The notes under the pieces are model-generated. The model was not told the DNA's origin. It worked only from the letters and a program-made list of their open reading frames with translations, and searched no databases. Shown piece after piece: positions 17,058 to 24,752 of a stretch of DNA of 64,000 bases. A program made the translations under genes and the position numbers. Every line of letters begins with the position of its first letter. Positions within the stretch are counted from its first letter, which is position 1. The DNA is from an uncultured Ruminococcus sp. (GTDB lineage: Bacteria > Bacillota > Clostridia > Oscillospirales > Acutalibacteraceae), in assembly GCA_902798755.1 (NCBI GenBank), contig CADBYC010000012.1, forward strand, positions 1-64,000. Reading direction: 5' to 3'.

Positions 17058-18170
17058 ATGAAGAGATTTATTGAATGGATCAAATCGTTTATGTCTCCGA
17101 AAGCGGATGGGGAAACAAAAAGAGAGATCATTTCGCTGAATATCAATAATATATACTACGTTTCGTTAGTAGTTGGTATTGTTCAGACTGTTTCCCTGAT
17201 CTTTTTCATGATTTTTAATACGAACAGCAGCGGCGACGGCTCCTTTGTCAACGCCGTTATCAGAGTCGGATTGAGTATCGTGCTCTGTGCCGTCGGCTTC
17301 TTTGTCGCGGGAAAACTGAAAAAAAGCTCAGACGCTATTACAAAGCATACGACAGCGGTAAAAGTATTTATCGGCAGCTTTGTTGTTTTGCTGATCACGT
17401 GGAGTATGTTTGTATCGGTATCAAACTATGTTAATAATCAACAGCTCCTGACTTTTTATACGGTCGAACTGCTGGCTGTGATGTTTGTCAAATTGAATCC
17501 CGCCTTCTCGACAACGATCATCTTAGGATCGTATACGATCAATTATCTGATATTGACTTTAGGCTTCGGCGGCGGAAGAATCAATCTGTATAATTATTTG
17601 ATGCTCGGCTTGTTATCGGTAGCGGGAGCGTTGCTGAATTATCGCCTGACCGTTAATTATATCTCGGAGAAGAATAAAGCGAATATGCTGAATGAATCTT
17701 TGGAGATCATTGCGAATCACGACAGCATTACCCGCTTACAGAACCGCTACGCGCTTAATCAGCATGTACCCGATTATATCGGACAGGATATTTGCATAGC
17801 GATGGGGGATATCAACAGCTTCAAAGCGGTCAATGATACCTTTGGACACCGCGCGGGCGATGACGTTCTGAAAACATTTGCGGATATTTTGCTTGAGTTT
17901 TTTTCGAAAGAATGCGTTTACCGATACGGTGGAGATGAATTCCTGATCATTCAAAGCGATATCGAGCTTGAAGCGTTTTTGGATAAGCTCTCGTTAGTCA
18001 ACAAGCGTTTTTCTGCAACTAAGGTCGAAGGCGTTACAACCGGCTTAGGCTGCAGCTTTGGCTGTGTCAGAACGTGTCCCGTGGATACGGCGGACTTGTT
18101 TGATCAGCTGACGAAGGCTGATAAGAAGCTGTATGAAGAAAAACAAAAAATCAATCAAAACAGAATTTGA
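17058..18170 (+). CDS. membrane diguanylate cyclase (GGDEF)
   Basis: A 370-residue protein with six hydrophobic helices (about 30-200) and a C-terminal GGDEF domain. The substrate motif is DINSFKAVNDTFGHRAGDDVL and the active-site loop is YRYGGDEFLII (GGDEF about 291-295), so diguanylate cyclase activity is expected. No clear RxxD inhibitory site precedes it. GAGGTGG lies just upstream of the ATG. It is the last plus-strand gene of the signalling island and converges on a broken paralogue with the same architecture at 18251-19333. Confidence 0.9.
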   Translation: MKRFIEWIKSFMSPKADGETKREIISLNINNIYYVSLVVGIVQTVSLIFFMIFNTNSSGDGSFVNAVIRVGLSIVLCAVGFFVAGKLKKSSDAITKHTTAVKVFIGSFVVLLITWSMFVSVSNYVNNQQLLTFYTVELLAVMFVKLNPAFSTTIILGSYTINYLILTLGFGGGRINLYNYLMLGLLSVAGALLNYRLTVNYISEKNKANMLNESLEIIANHDSITRLQNRYALNQHVPDYIGQDICIAMGDINSFKAVNDTFGHRAGDDVLKTFADILLEFFSKECVYRYGGDEFLIIQSDIELEAFLDKLSLVNKRFSATKVEGVTTGLGCSFGCVRTCPVDTADLFDQLTKADKKLYEEKQKINQNRI

Positions 18171-18181
18171 CTGCTATAAGA

Positions 18182-18211
18182 AAAGCACATTCGCCGAGGC
18201 GGATGTGCTTT
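18182..18211. terminator. bidirectional terminator between convergent GGDEF genes
   Basis: AAAGCACATTCGC pairs with GCGGATGTGCTTT (one G-U pair) around CGAG, with T-rich sequence on the plus side. It lies between the stops of the two facing genes. Confidence 0.75.
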
Positions 18212-18250
18212 GTTGTTTATACAAATATTAAAAATGATTTGATTGATATA

Positions 18251-19333
18251 TCAGGGTTTTAATTCGGAATTGATGGTGCAGTTCTTGCCGTAATCCTTCG
18301 CATGGTACAGATTGATATCCGCTTGGTGGATCAGCTTTCCGATATCATCGGTTCCGCCGTTAGGAGCGAGCACCAGACCGACGGAAACGGTAGTATTGAA
18401 GTTTTCTTTATCAAAGACAAACCGATGGGCGCATACATTATCTACGATTCGTTTGCAGACCATCTCTGCGTCGATGTCGGTATGGAATATGATCAAAAAT
18501 TCGTCGCCGCCCCAACGGCATACGTCGCCGCTCCCGTTTAACGTATCAACGATAGCTTGTCCGATATCCTTTATCACGATATCTCCGCTCGGATGGCCGA
18601 AATTATCGTTGATGAATTTGAAATTATCGATATCAAGAACTGCTACGGCAGCGGGTTTGAGATGGTATTGTTCGGGATTATCAATGACAGACTGGAGCCA
18701 AAAACGGTTGTAAAGCCCTGTCAGCGCGTCGTGATAACAGAGGAACTCATACTTTCGGCGCGATTCTGTCAAAGCGCTTTTTGATGCTTCACGAATTTTT
18801 TCAAGCATTACCGCTACCGCAAAGAATGCGAGATACAGCAAAGGAAAACGCATTTTGAAAGTAGGCGAATAGGGATATTGAAGCAGACTTTGTCCGTATG
18901 GAATCCAGTAAAAGAAGGCGATGATCGCAAACATAACCAGTGAAGCCAACGTACCGTTTTTTACTCCGAACATTAAAAGTCCGAAGCAGGGGAGCATTGC
19001 CGTCCAAAGAACACTAAATCCGTCGGGAATACCTGAAACGATAAATTAGATGAATATGAGTATCATTTCTATGGAGAACAGAATAATACTGAGAATAGCA
19101 GCTTTCCCTTTTTTCCTGATCAATAGTAAATTGATCGCGCAGGCGATCGAAAAGGCGAGCGTCACCCATGTAAAGCTACCCTGATGGGTAAATATGTTTA
19201 CGATCGACATCACTAGCGAGGTAAAACCCACCACAGCGAAAATACAAGCATTCTGGAAAAGCTTCCATTTCGTTTCGTCCGCTAAAAGCTCTTCCTTTTT
19301 CTGACGATAAAAGTCTTTTGAAAAAATTTTCAT
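18251..19333 (-). pseudogene. membrane diguanylate cyclase interrupted by one in-frame stop
   Basis: Read on the minus strand, an ATG at 19333 behind GAGAGTGAG opens a frame of membrane helices (MKIFSKDFYRQKK onward). It stops at a TAA at 19048-19046, after the segment ending EMILIFI. The same frame then continues without shift (FIVSGIPDGFSVLW) into more helices and a complete GGDEF domain (DIDNFKFINDNFGH, CRWGGDEFLII) to 18251. Without the stop it would be about 360 residues, matching the neighbour at 17058-18170. One base change explains the break. The downstream part, from an ATG at 18997, still holds a whole cyclase domain and could be translated alone if a start is used. Confidence 0.8.
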
Positions 19334-19525
19334 ATTACTCACTCTCACATAATAGCGCAGCATGAATGATGAATGGTTTGCATTTTCCGCGCAGTAGAAG
19401 TGAGGATTGCGGATATCTATATTTTAACATAATTATGCAGATATTAACATTGATATTATTCATAAAAAATAATGAGTCTTTTGTGCGTTTCGACGGATTG
19501 CCGTAATTGTATGATATGGTTTTAT

Positions 19526-19554
19526 TTGACAATCAGCCATGAGGTTGATATAAT
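19526..19554 (+). promoter_or_regulatory. sigma-A promoter of the SecB-like gene
   Basis: TTGACA, 17 bases, TATAAT: a full consensus promoter ending 47 bases before the ATG of the SecB-like gene. Confidence 0.8.
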
Positions 19555-19601
19555 TGCTATAATAGAAGATAATAAATCATGATTATTCAAGGAGTAATAC
19601 T

Positions 19602-19997
19602 ATGGCTGTTGTAAATCTGCAAGGATATAAAGTAGATAAAATCGATTTTGTGAATACTACGGAGAACGGGACAAAGATATCGCTGGGGAACAAGTTTTCC
19701 TATCAGGTACAGTATGCCACGAATCAGAATCTGGCAAAGGGTACTTTTGATATCGAAGTACACGACAAAGAGAATCCCGAGCGCTTTAAGATCCATGTGA
19801 TCATCGTGGGAATCTTTGGCTATAATGCTAACGAGAAGAAGGAATTGATCCATACGGAAACCTTTAAGGCGCTGTTCCCGTACGCAAAGGCGCTTATTAC
19901 TACCGTGACCGCCAACTGCGGTATCCAGCCCGTCATAATCCCAAATATCGATATCGACAATCAGGAGATCTATCGGATCGACGGAGCAAAACAATAA
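19602..19997 (+). CDS. SecB-like export chaperone family protein
   Basis: A 131-residue protein with the SecB fold pattern: an N-terminal strand (VVNLQGYKVDKIDF), long antiparallel beta strands in the middle (FKIHVIIVGIFGYN), and the family's best-conserved stretch near the C-terminus (LFPYAKALITTVTANCGIQP) followed by PNIDID. Classical SecB keeps preproteins unfolded for SecA in Proteobacteria. Firmicutes homologues are mostly uncharacterised, some linked to toxin-antitoxin modules, but no toxin gene is next to this one. It is a single-gene unit with a consensus promoter and a 20-bp perfect terminator stem. Confidence 0.7.
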   Translation: MAVVNLQGYKVDKIDFVNTTENGTKISLGNKFSYQVQYATNQNLAKGTFDIEVHDKENPERFKIHVIIVGIFGYNANEKKELIHTETFKALFPYAKALITTVTANCGIQPVIIPNIDIDNQEIYRIDGAKQ

Positions 19998-20006
19998 TTT
20001 CTATTT

Positions 20007-20050
20007 CCAATAATAAAGAGGTATCTGTTCAGATACCTCTTTATTATTGG
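20007..20050. terminator. perfect 20-bp terminator hairpin shared with tRNA-Gly 3' end
   Basis: CCAATAATAAAGAGGTATCT, a GTTC loop, and the exact reverse complement. Both sides can serve as a terminator: plus strand for the SecB-like gene, minus strand for tRNA-Gly. The last three bases of the stem are the CCA of the tRNA. Confidence 0.85.
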
Positions 20051-20121
20051 AGCAGATGATGGGAATCGAACCCACACGGTCAGCTTGGAAGGCTGAAGTT
20101 CTACCACTAAACTACATCTGC
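20048..20121 (-). tRNA. tRNA-Gly (anticodon TCC)
   Basis: On the minus strand, a cloverleaf with acceptor GCAGATG/CATCTGC, anticodon loop CTTCCAA, T arm GTGGGTTCGATTCCCAC-type, and an encoded CCA. Length is 74 bases including CCA. Confidence 0.95.
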
Positions 20122-20243
20122 ATATTCATTTTACCTTGTAAGTATATCATACTTAATCGGTTTTGTCAAATAGATATATCACAGGAATGTTGAAGGGATT
20201 CGAAGGCTTCCGTGCCGCGGGAAAACAGCCTTAATATTAATGC

Positions 20244-20416
20244 TATACTAATCCTTAATAAATACCTATATCATCTATTGCGCTATATTTCGTATAGCTT
20301 TGTTGGGCTCCTTGACAGGCGCCAGCCTGTCTGCGTCTCCCGTCGCGCTATCCGAAATATATATCCGAAATATATCACTAATATCTGATTAAATCTTTTT
20401 ATCAAGGATTAGTATA
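20244..20416. repeat. 173-bp nested palindromic element (MITE-like)
   Basis: Between tRNA-Gly and the F420 ligase-like gene (20122-20549 has no credible gene), perfect 13-bp terminal inverted repeats TATACTAATCCTT (20244-20256) and AAGGATTAGTATA (20404-20416) enclose a second inverted pair of 14 bp with one mismatch (20285-20298, 20347-20360). A central hairpin, GACAGGC-GCCA-GCCTGTC, sits at 20314-20331. The whole can fold as one long interrupted cruciform. It has no ORF. It looks like a small non-autonomous mobile repeat or a structured RNA; copy number elsewhere is unknown. Confidence 0.5.
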
Positions 20417-20549
20417 ACTTCAAAATGGATTACTAATGGCTCAGCGTGAAATAAATAATTAGCAAATTTCTAATCAAGAATTAAAAAACAGTATGATGAA
20501 TATATAATACTCTATGGCTTTAATTGGCTAAATCGCTAAAGGAGAGTAT

Positions 20550-21752
20550 ATGATGAGCAATGAAAGATTAGTCGGTACCGTATCCCGCGGTATCCGTTGT
20601 CCTATTATCCGTACAGGTGACGATCTCGCGTCGATCGTGACCGACAGTGTGCTGGCTGCCGCAGAGAGCGAGGGTTTTGAACTCAGAGACCGTGACGTTA
20701 TCTCGGTCACTGAGTCGATCGTTGCGCGTGCACAAGGTAATTACGCAACCATTCAGAATATAGCCGATGACGTGAAAGCAAAGCTCGGCGGCGGTACGGT
20801 CGGCGTTATCTTCCCGATTTTATCCCGTAACCGTTTTGCGATCTGCTTGCGCGGTATCGCGATGGGCTGCAAAAAGATTGTCCTCATGCTGTCTTATCCG
20901 TCCGACGAGGTCGGCAACGAGCTGGTATCGCTCGACAAGATCGACGAGGCAGGCGTGAATCCTTACAGCGACGTGCTGACGCTCGAGCGTTATCGCGAGC
21001 TGTTTGGCGCGAATAAGCATGAATTCACCGGTGTAGACTATGTAGAATATTATGAGAACCTGATCAAAGAGAGTGGGGCAGAGGTAGAGATCATCTTCGC
21101 GAACCGTCCTAAGACGATCCTCGAATACACCGATACCGTCCTGACCTGCGATATCCATACCCGCAAGCGCACCAAGCGTATTCTCAAAGATGCAGGCGCA
21201 AAGATCGTATTAGGTCTTGACGATATCATGAATGCTCCTGTTGACGGCTCGGGATATAACGAGAATTACGGTCTCTTAGGCTCTAATAAATCGACCGAGG
21301 ACACCGTCAAGCTCTTCCCGCAGAACGCTCAGCCGCTGGTAGAGGACATTCAGAAGAAGGTCAAAGACGCCACAGGCAAGAATGTTGAGGTCATGGTTTA
21401 CGGCGACGGCGCGTTCAAGGATCCTCAGGGTAAGATCTGGGAGCTTGCAGATCCTGTTGTTTCTCCCGCTCACACTGCGGGCTTGGTCGGCACGCCGAAC
21501 GAGTTAAAGCTCAAGTATCTTGCTGATAATGATTTCAAGGATCTCAGCGGTGATGAGCTGAAAGCGGCGATCTCCGAGAGCATCAAGACCAAGGACGCGA
21601 ACCTTGTCGGCAACATGGCTTCTCAGGGTACGACTCCGAGACAGCTTACCGATTTGATCGGCTCGCTGTGCGACCTGACCTCAGGCTCAGGCGATAAGGG
21701 TACTCCTGTCGTATTGGTTCAGGGCTACTTTGATAATTATACTAACGATTGA
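20550..21752 (+). CDS. coenzyme F420-0:L-glutamate ligase-like protein
   Basis: A 400-residue protein of the F420 ligase (CofE-like) family as found in Clostridia. Recognisable parts are RGIRCPIIRTGDDL and the family core DRDVISVTESIVARAQG near residues 45-65. Further stretches (VGVIFPILSRNRFAICLRGIAMG, MVYGDGAFKDPQGKIWELADPVV) are characteristic. True CofE adds glutamate to F420-0; clostridia of this type are not known to make F420, so the substrate here is probably another carboxylate or amide. Two adjacent ATGs (20550, 20553) follow GGAGAG; the second has the better spacing. It stands alone with its own terminator. Confidence 0.75.
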   Translation: MMSNERLVGTVSRGIRCPIIRTGDDLASIVTDSVLAAAESEGFELRDRDVISVTESIVARAQGNYATIQNIADDVKAKLGGGTVGVIFPILSRNRFAICLRGIAMGCKKIVLMLSYPSDEVGNELVSLDKIDEAGVNPYSDVLTLERYRELFGANKHEFTGVDYVEYYENLIKESGAEVEIIFANRPKTILEYTDTVLTCDIHTRKRTKRILKDAGAKIVLGLDDIMNAPVDGSGYNENYGLLGSNKSTEDTVKLFPQNAQPLVEDIQKKVKDATGKNVEVMVYGDGAFKDPQGKIWELADPVVSPAHTAGLVGTPNELKLKYLADNDFKDLSGDELKAAISESIKTKDANLVGNMASQGTTPRQLTDLIGSLCDLTSGSGDKGTPVVLVQGYFDNYTND

Positions 21753-21765
21753 TCAAAACGAAATA

Positions 21766-21803
21766 GGGGAGGGGTAAACGTCGGTTTGCTCCTCCTTTTT
21801 TTA
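21766..21803 (+). terminator. rho-independent terminator
   Basis: GGAGGGGTAAAC pairs with GGTTTGCTCCTCC (with wobble pairs) and runs into seven Ts, just after the F420 ligase-like gene. Confidence 0.8.
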
Positions 21804-21854
21804 TGACTATCCTATTTTTGGTAGTCTTTTTTTATGTCAAATTTGTAATCGGTA

Positions 21855-21902
21855 TTGACAAAGATATCGGATTGTGTTACTGTAGTAATACAATAATACA
21901 GT
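21855..21902 (+). promoter_or_regulatory. promoter with overlapping GntR-type operator
   Basis: TTGACA (21855-21860), 17 bases, TACTGT (21878-21883). An imperfect palindrome with outer arms ACTGTA and TACAGT spans 21879-21902 and covers the -10 box. It lies 13 bases before the GntR gene, the position expected for autorepression by a YtrA-type regulator. Confidence 0.65.
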
Positions 21903-21915
21903 TAGGAGGAATGAG

Positions 21916-22278
21916 ATGGATTGGCGATTGGATAAGAAGCGGCCGATCTGTCCGCAGATCTGCGAGAAGCTGTGCGTATTGATCGCGTCGGGCGAGCTGA
22001 ACGCGGGGGACAGGCTGATGTCTGTGCGCGACGTCGCGCTGAACGCGGGCGTTACGCCTAATACGGTGCAGAAATCGTTTGAACAGCTTGAATCACAGGG
22101 CGTGATCTACTCGAAGCGCGGTTCGGGCTGGTATGTCAGCGAGAACGTCGGTATCGCAAAAGAGGTATTGGACAGCCTGATTCGTTCTAAGACAGTCAAT
22201 TATCTGAACGATATGCAGGCTCTCGGGTTGGATAAAAAAGAGATCATCGAAATCATAAAGGAGTTTCGCTATGGGTGA
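21916..22278 (+). CDS. GntR-family (YtrA-type) transcriptional repressor
   Basis: A 120-residue protein: an N-terminal winged helix-turn-helix (GDRLMSVRDVALNAGVTPNTVQKSFEQLESQGVIYSKRGSGWYV) and a short C-terminal dimerisation tail, too small for a large effector domain. This is the YtrA subfamily, which usually represses a linked ABC transporter gene set. It overlaps the ABC ATPase gene by 8 bases, and an operator-like palindrome covers its own promoter. The ligand, if any, is unknown; in relatives cell-wall antibiotics relieve repression. Confidence 0.9.
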   Translation: MDWRLDKKRPICPQICEKLCVLIASGELNAGDRLMSVRDVALNAGVTPNTVQKSFEQLESQGVIYSKRGSGWYVSENVGIAKEVLDSLIRSKTVNYLNDMQALGLDKKEIIEIIKEFRYG

Positions 22279-22969
22279 GATATTAAGATGTGATAACCTG
22301 TGCAAGGACTTCGGCGCGACCAGGGCGCTCGATCGGCTTTGTCTGAGCGTAGGAAGCGGCAAGATCATCGGTTTGCTCGGACCGAACGGCGCAGGTAAAA
22401 CGACACTGATCAAGATCGTTAACGGACTGTTACAGCCTACTTTCGGAGAAGTTTTGATTGACGGTAAACGTCCGGGAGTCGAGACGAAACCGCTTGTCAG
22501 CTATCTTCCTGACGTCAATTATTTGAACAACTGGATGACCGTGGAGCAGATCGTATTTATGTTTGCGGATTTCTATGCAGACTTCCGTTCTGATCTGGCG
22601 TTCGATATGGTCAAACGTTTGGGTATCAACAGAATGCAGCGGTTAAAAAGCCTTTCTAAAGGCAACAAGGAGAAGGTGTGCCTGATCCTTGTCATGAGCC
22701 GTAACGCAAAGCTGTATATCCTTGATGAACCGATCGCGGGGGTTGATCCCGCTACGCGCGACTATATCATCTCTACCATCATCAACAATTATAATCCTGA
22801 GGCTTCGGTGCTGATCTCTACGCATCTGATCTCTGATATCGAGTCGATTTTAGATGAAGTAATCTTTATCCAGAACGGCAGAGTAGTCCTGCAGGATACA
22901 GTAGATCATATCCGAGAGCAGAATCACATGAGCGTTGACGACTTATTCAGGGAGGTGTTCAAATGGTAA
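22271..22969 (+). CDS. ABC transporter ATP-binding protein
   Basis: A 232-residue ATPase with Walker A GPNGAGKTTLIK (about 36-47) and Walker B LYILDEPIAGVDP. The ABC signature is replaced by LSKGNKEKV, a variant common in YtrB-type exporters, and the switch histidine is in STHLISD. It probably forms a dimer driving the permease encoded next. The start overlaps the regulator gene and its stop overlaps the permease start, so the three are translationally coupled. Confidence 0.92.
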   Translation: MGEILRCDNLCKDFGATRALDRLCLSVGSGKIIGLLGPNGAGKTTLIKIVNGLLQPTFGEVLIDGKRPGVETKPLVSYLPDVNYLNNWMTVEQIVFMFADFYADFRSDLAFDMVKRLGINRMQRLKSLSKGNKEKVCLILVMSRNAKLYILDEPIAGVDPATRDYIISTIINNYNPEASVLISTHLISDIESILDEVIFIQNGRVVLQDTVDHIREQNHMSVDDLFREVFKW

Positions 22970-23787
22970 GAAAGTTGATCAAATATGACTTCCAGTCGTA
23001 TTTCAGACTGCTGTTTCCCGTACAACTGATCATCATCGGCTTTGCGCTGATCAATCGTTTGGTACAGTTCTTTGAGCCTGCCTCTGACGCCGCGGAAGCT
23101 GCTTCGACTGTCTATAATTCTGTGTTTGTATCGACCTTGGTGCTGTATATCCTGTCTATCTTCGTATGCTTAGTTATGACGGTGATCGTCGGTATCATAC
23201 GTTTTTATCAGGGCATGTATACGAATGAGGGATACCTCAATCACACGCTGCCCGTCACACCGACGCAGCATATTTTCGCAAAGCTGTTGACTTCGATCAT
23301 CTTCTGCTTAGGCGCTGATTTAGCGATCTTTCTGTCATTTATCGTCATCACGGCGGGTGAGGTCAATATCGAAGTGTTCAAGGCGTTCACCTTCCTTGTC
23401 GGGCAATACTTCGCGAATACCGGCTTGAACGGCGCTTTGTATGTATTGGAATTCATCTTGTTAGCTATCGTCAGCGCTGTATTCCTCTATTTGAAGCTGT
23501 ACTTCTGTATCTCTGTGGGACAGCTCGTCAAGCGCAAGAAGATATTATTGGCGTTCGGCGTGTTCTTTGGTATCTATGTCACAAAGCAGCTCATCGGTAC
23601 GGTATTTGCGATCTTTGTGGCGCTGAATCTTGATTTCATGGATCAGATCGGGAATTGGATCGCATTGAATAACGTGCCCGCGTTACATATCAGCCTGTGC
23701 AGTGCGATCGTATTCTACGGTATATTCGCGCTGATCTATTTCCTGATCACCAAGCACATCATGAGCAAAAAGCTCAATCTGACATAA
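22963..23787 (+). CDS. ABC transporter permease
   Basis: A 274-residue membrane protein with about six hydrophobic helices. Segments include LLFPVQLIIIGFALI, LYILSIFVCLVMTVIVGII and a conserved cytoplasmic loop (MYTNEGYLNHTLPVTPTQHI) that resembles the coupling region of ABC-2-type permeases in YtrB-linked systems. It overlaps the ATPase gene by 7 bases. Substrate is unknown; position under a YtrA-like repressor suggests an envelope-stress or antimicrobial-linked exporter. Confidence 0.85.
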   Translation: MVRKLIKYDFQSYFRLLFPVQLIIIGFALINRLVQFFEPASDAAEAASTVYNSVFVSTLVLYILSIFVCLVMTVIVGIIRFYQGMYTNEGYLNHTLPVTPTQHIFAKLLTSIIFCLGADLAIFLSFIVITAGEVNIEVFKAFTFLVGQYFANTGLNGALYVLEFILLAIVSAVFLYLKLYFCISVGQLVKRKKILLAFGVFFGIYVTKQLIGTVFAIFVALNLDFMDQIGNWIALNNVPALHISLCSAIVFYGIFALIYFLITKHIMSKKLNLT

Positions 23788-23800
23788 GGGGGGAGAGAAG

Positions 23801-24700
23801 ATGAAAAAGACTTTTAAGATCATCGCCTTAGTATTAGCGATCGCGGTCTTCGCGTTATCTCTCTGCTCCTGCCGCGCGCTGGACGAGGCGAAGGAAAATC
23901 GGGGAATCTACTCCGATGATCGTCTGTCTATTCAGTTCAAGGGCGAAACATATCGATTGTTCGATCCGCATAACTATACGATCATCAGCGACGCCTATGC
24001 GGGATGGACTCAATATCACGCTACAGATAAGGAATTACCGCTGCTGCTTGCGAGCTGGTACGGTGATACGATGTCGCTCAACAGAGAGAAGACTGTGATC
24101 GAAACCTCCGTACCGTTCAGCGCTATTATGAAAGAGATCTCCAATGAAGCCGTAAACAACACTGTTGATCCCCAAGCAGTCGGCGCAATGTATGGCAATA
24201 ATAACGCCACCTATGTCCGAGAGGATCTATACGAGGATACCAAGGCGGCGGCTGAAGCGGATAAGCTGGAGTGCTATTTTATTGAGTATTATGAAAACTC
24301 AAACTTCGACTATGACTTTGGTATGAGTTGGTCGAATTGGAAAGAATCTACCGAAGCGTATTCAGACTCCTATCGTATCGTTTTACTGGAAGATGCTGTG
24401 ACAAAGATAGTCGATAGCGCGTTGAAAACGACGGCTAAGGATAAGATCAGTTATAAAGAGCTCAGCGAAAATCAGACGGATATTTCTTTTCAGGCGTGTG
24501 ATAAAAATTTGATACTGCGTGATTGGGATGCAAATTATTACTTTGTACACGATCAGGGCAAGTATTATTTCTGGGACGGTACAACAAATGATGAAAAGTG
24601 TATGGTTCCGCTGAATCAAGATGACAGCGAGATCATAGACGATTTGTTTGACCAATATCCTTATGCCGTAGACGGCGCGCAGGTAGGCTGGAGCTTTTAA
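23801..24700 (+). CDS. putative lipoprotein, unknown function
   Basis: A 299-residue protein with a lipoprotein signal (MKKTFKIIALVLAIAVFALS, lipobox LCSC, Cys about 24). The mature part is acidic and globular, with YRLFDPHNYTIISDAYAGW and KYYFWDGTTNDEK near the end; no catalytic motif is recognised. It begins 13 bases after the permease stop behind GGGGAGAG and ends at a bidirectional terminator, so it is the last gene of the GntR-ABC operon. It may be an extracytoplasmic partner of the transporter. Confidence 0.8.
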   Translation: MKKTFKIIALVLAIAVFALSLCSCRALDEAKENRGIYSDDRLSIQFKGETYRLFDPHNYTIISDAYAGWTQYHATDKELPLLLASWYGDTMSLNREKTVIETSVPFSAIMKEISNEAVNNTVDPQAVGAMYGNNNATYVREDLYEDTKAAAEADKLECYFIEYYENSNFDYDFGMSWSNWKESTEAYSDSYRIVLLEDAVTKIVDSALKTTAKDKISYKELSENQTDISFQACDKNLILRDWDANYYFVHDQGKYYFWDGTTNDEKCMVPLNQDDSEIIDDLFDQYPYAVDGAQVGWSF

Positions 24701-24712
24701 TGCAAAATAACA

Positions 24713-24747
24713 GATCCCGCATTGAACTTATACCTCAGTGCGGGATC
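24713..24747. terminator. bidirectional terminator between lipoprotein and recombinase genes
   Basis: GATCCCGCA pairs with TGCGGGATC with inner TGA/TCA pairing around a short loop; it lies between two convergent stops. Confidence 0.8.
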
Positions 24748-24752
24748 GTTCT

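Noticed and set aside
20122..20549. Known riboswitch before the F420 ligase-like gene
   Set aside because: The palindromes do not match any riboswitch consensus I can recognise; kept as an uncharacterised repeat.
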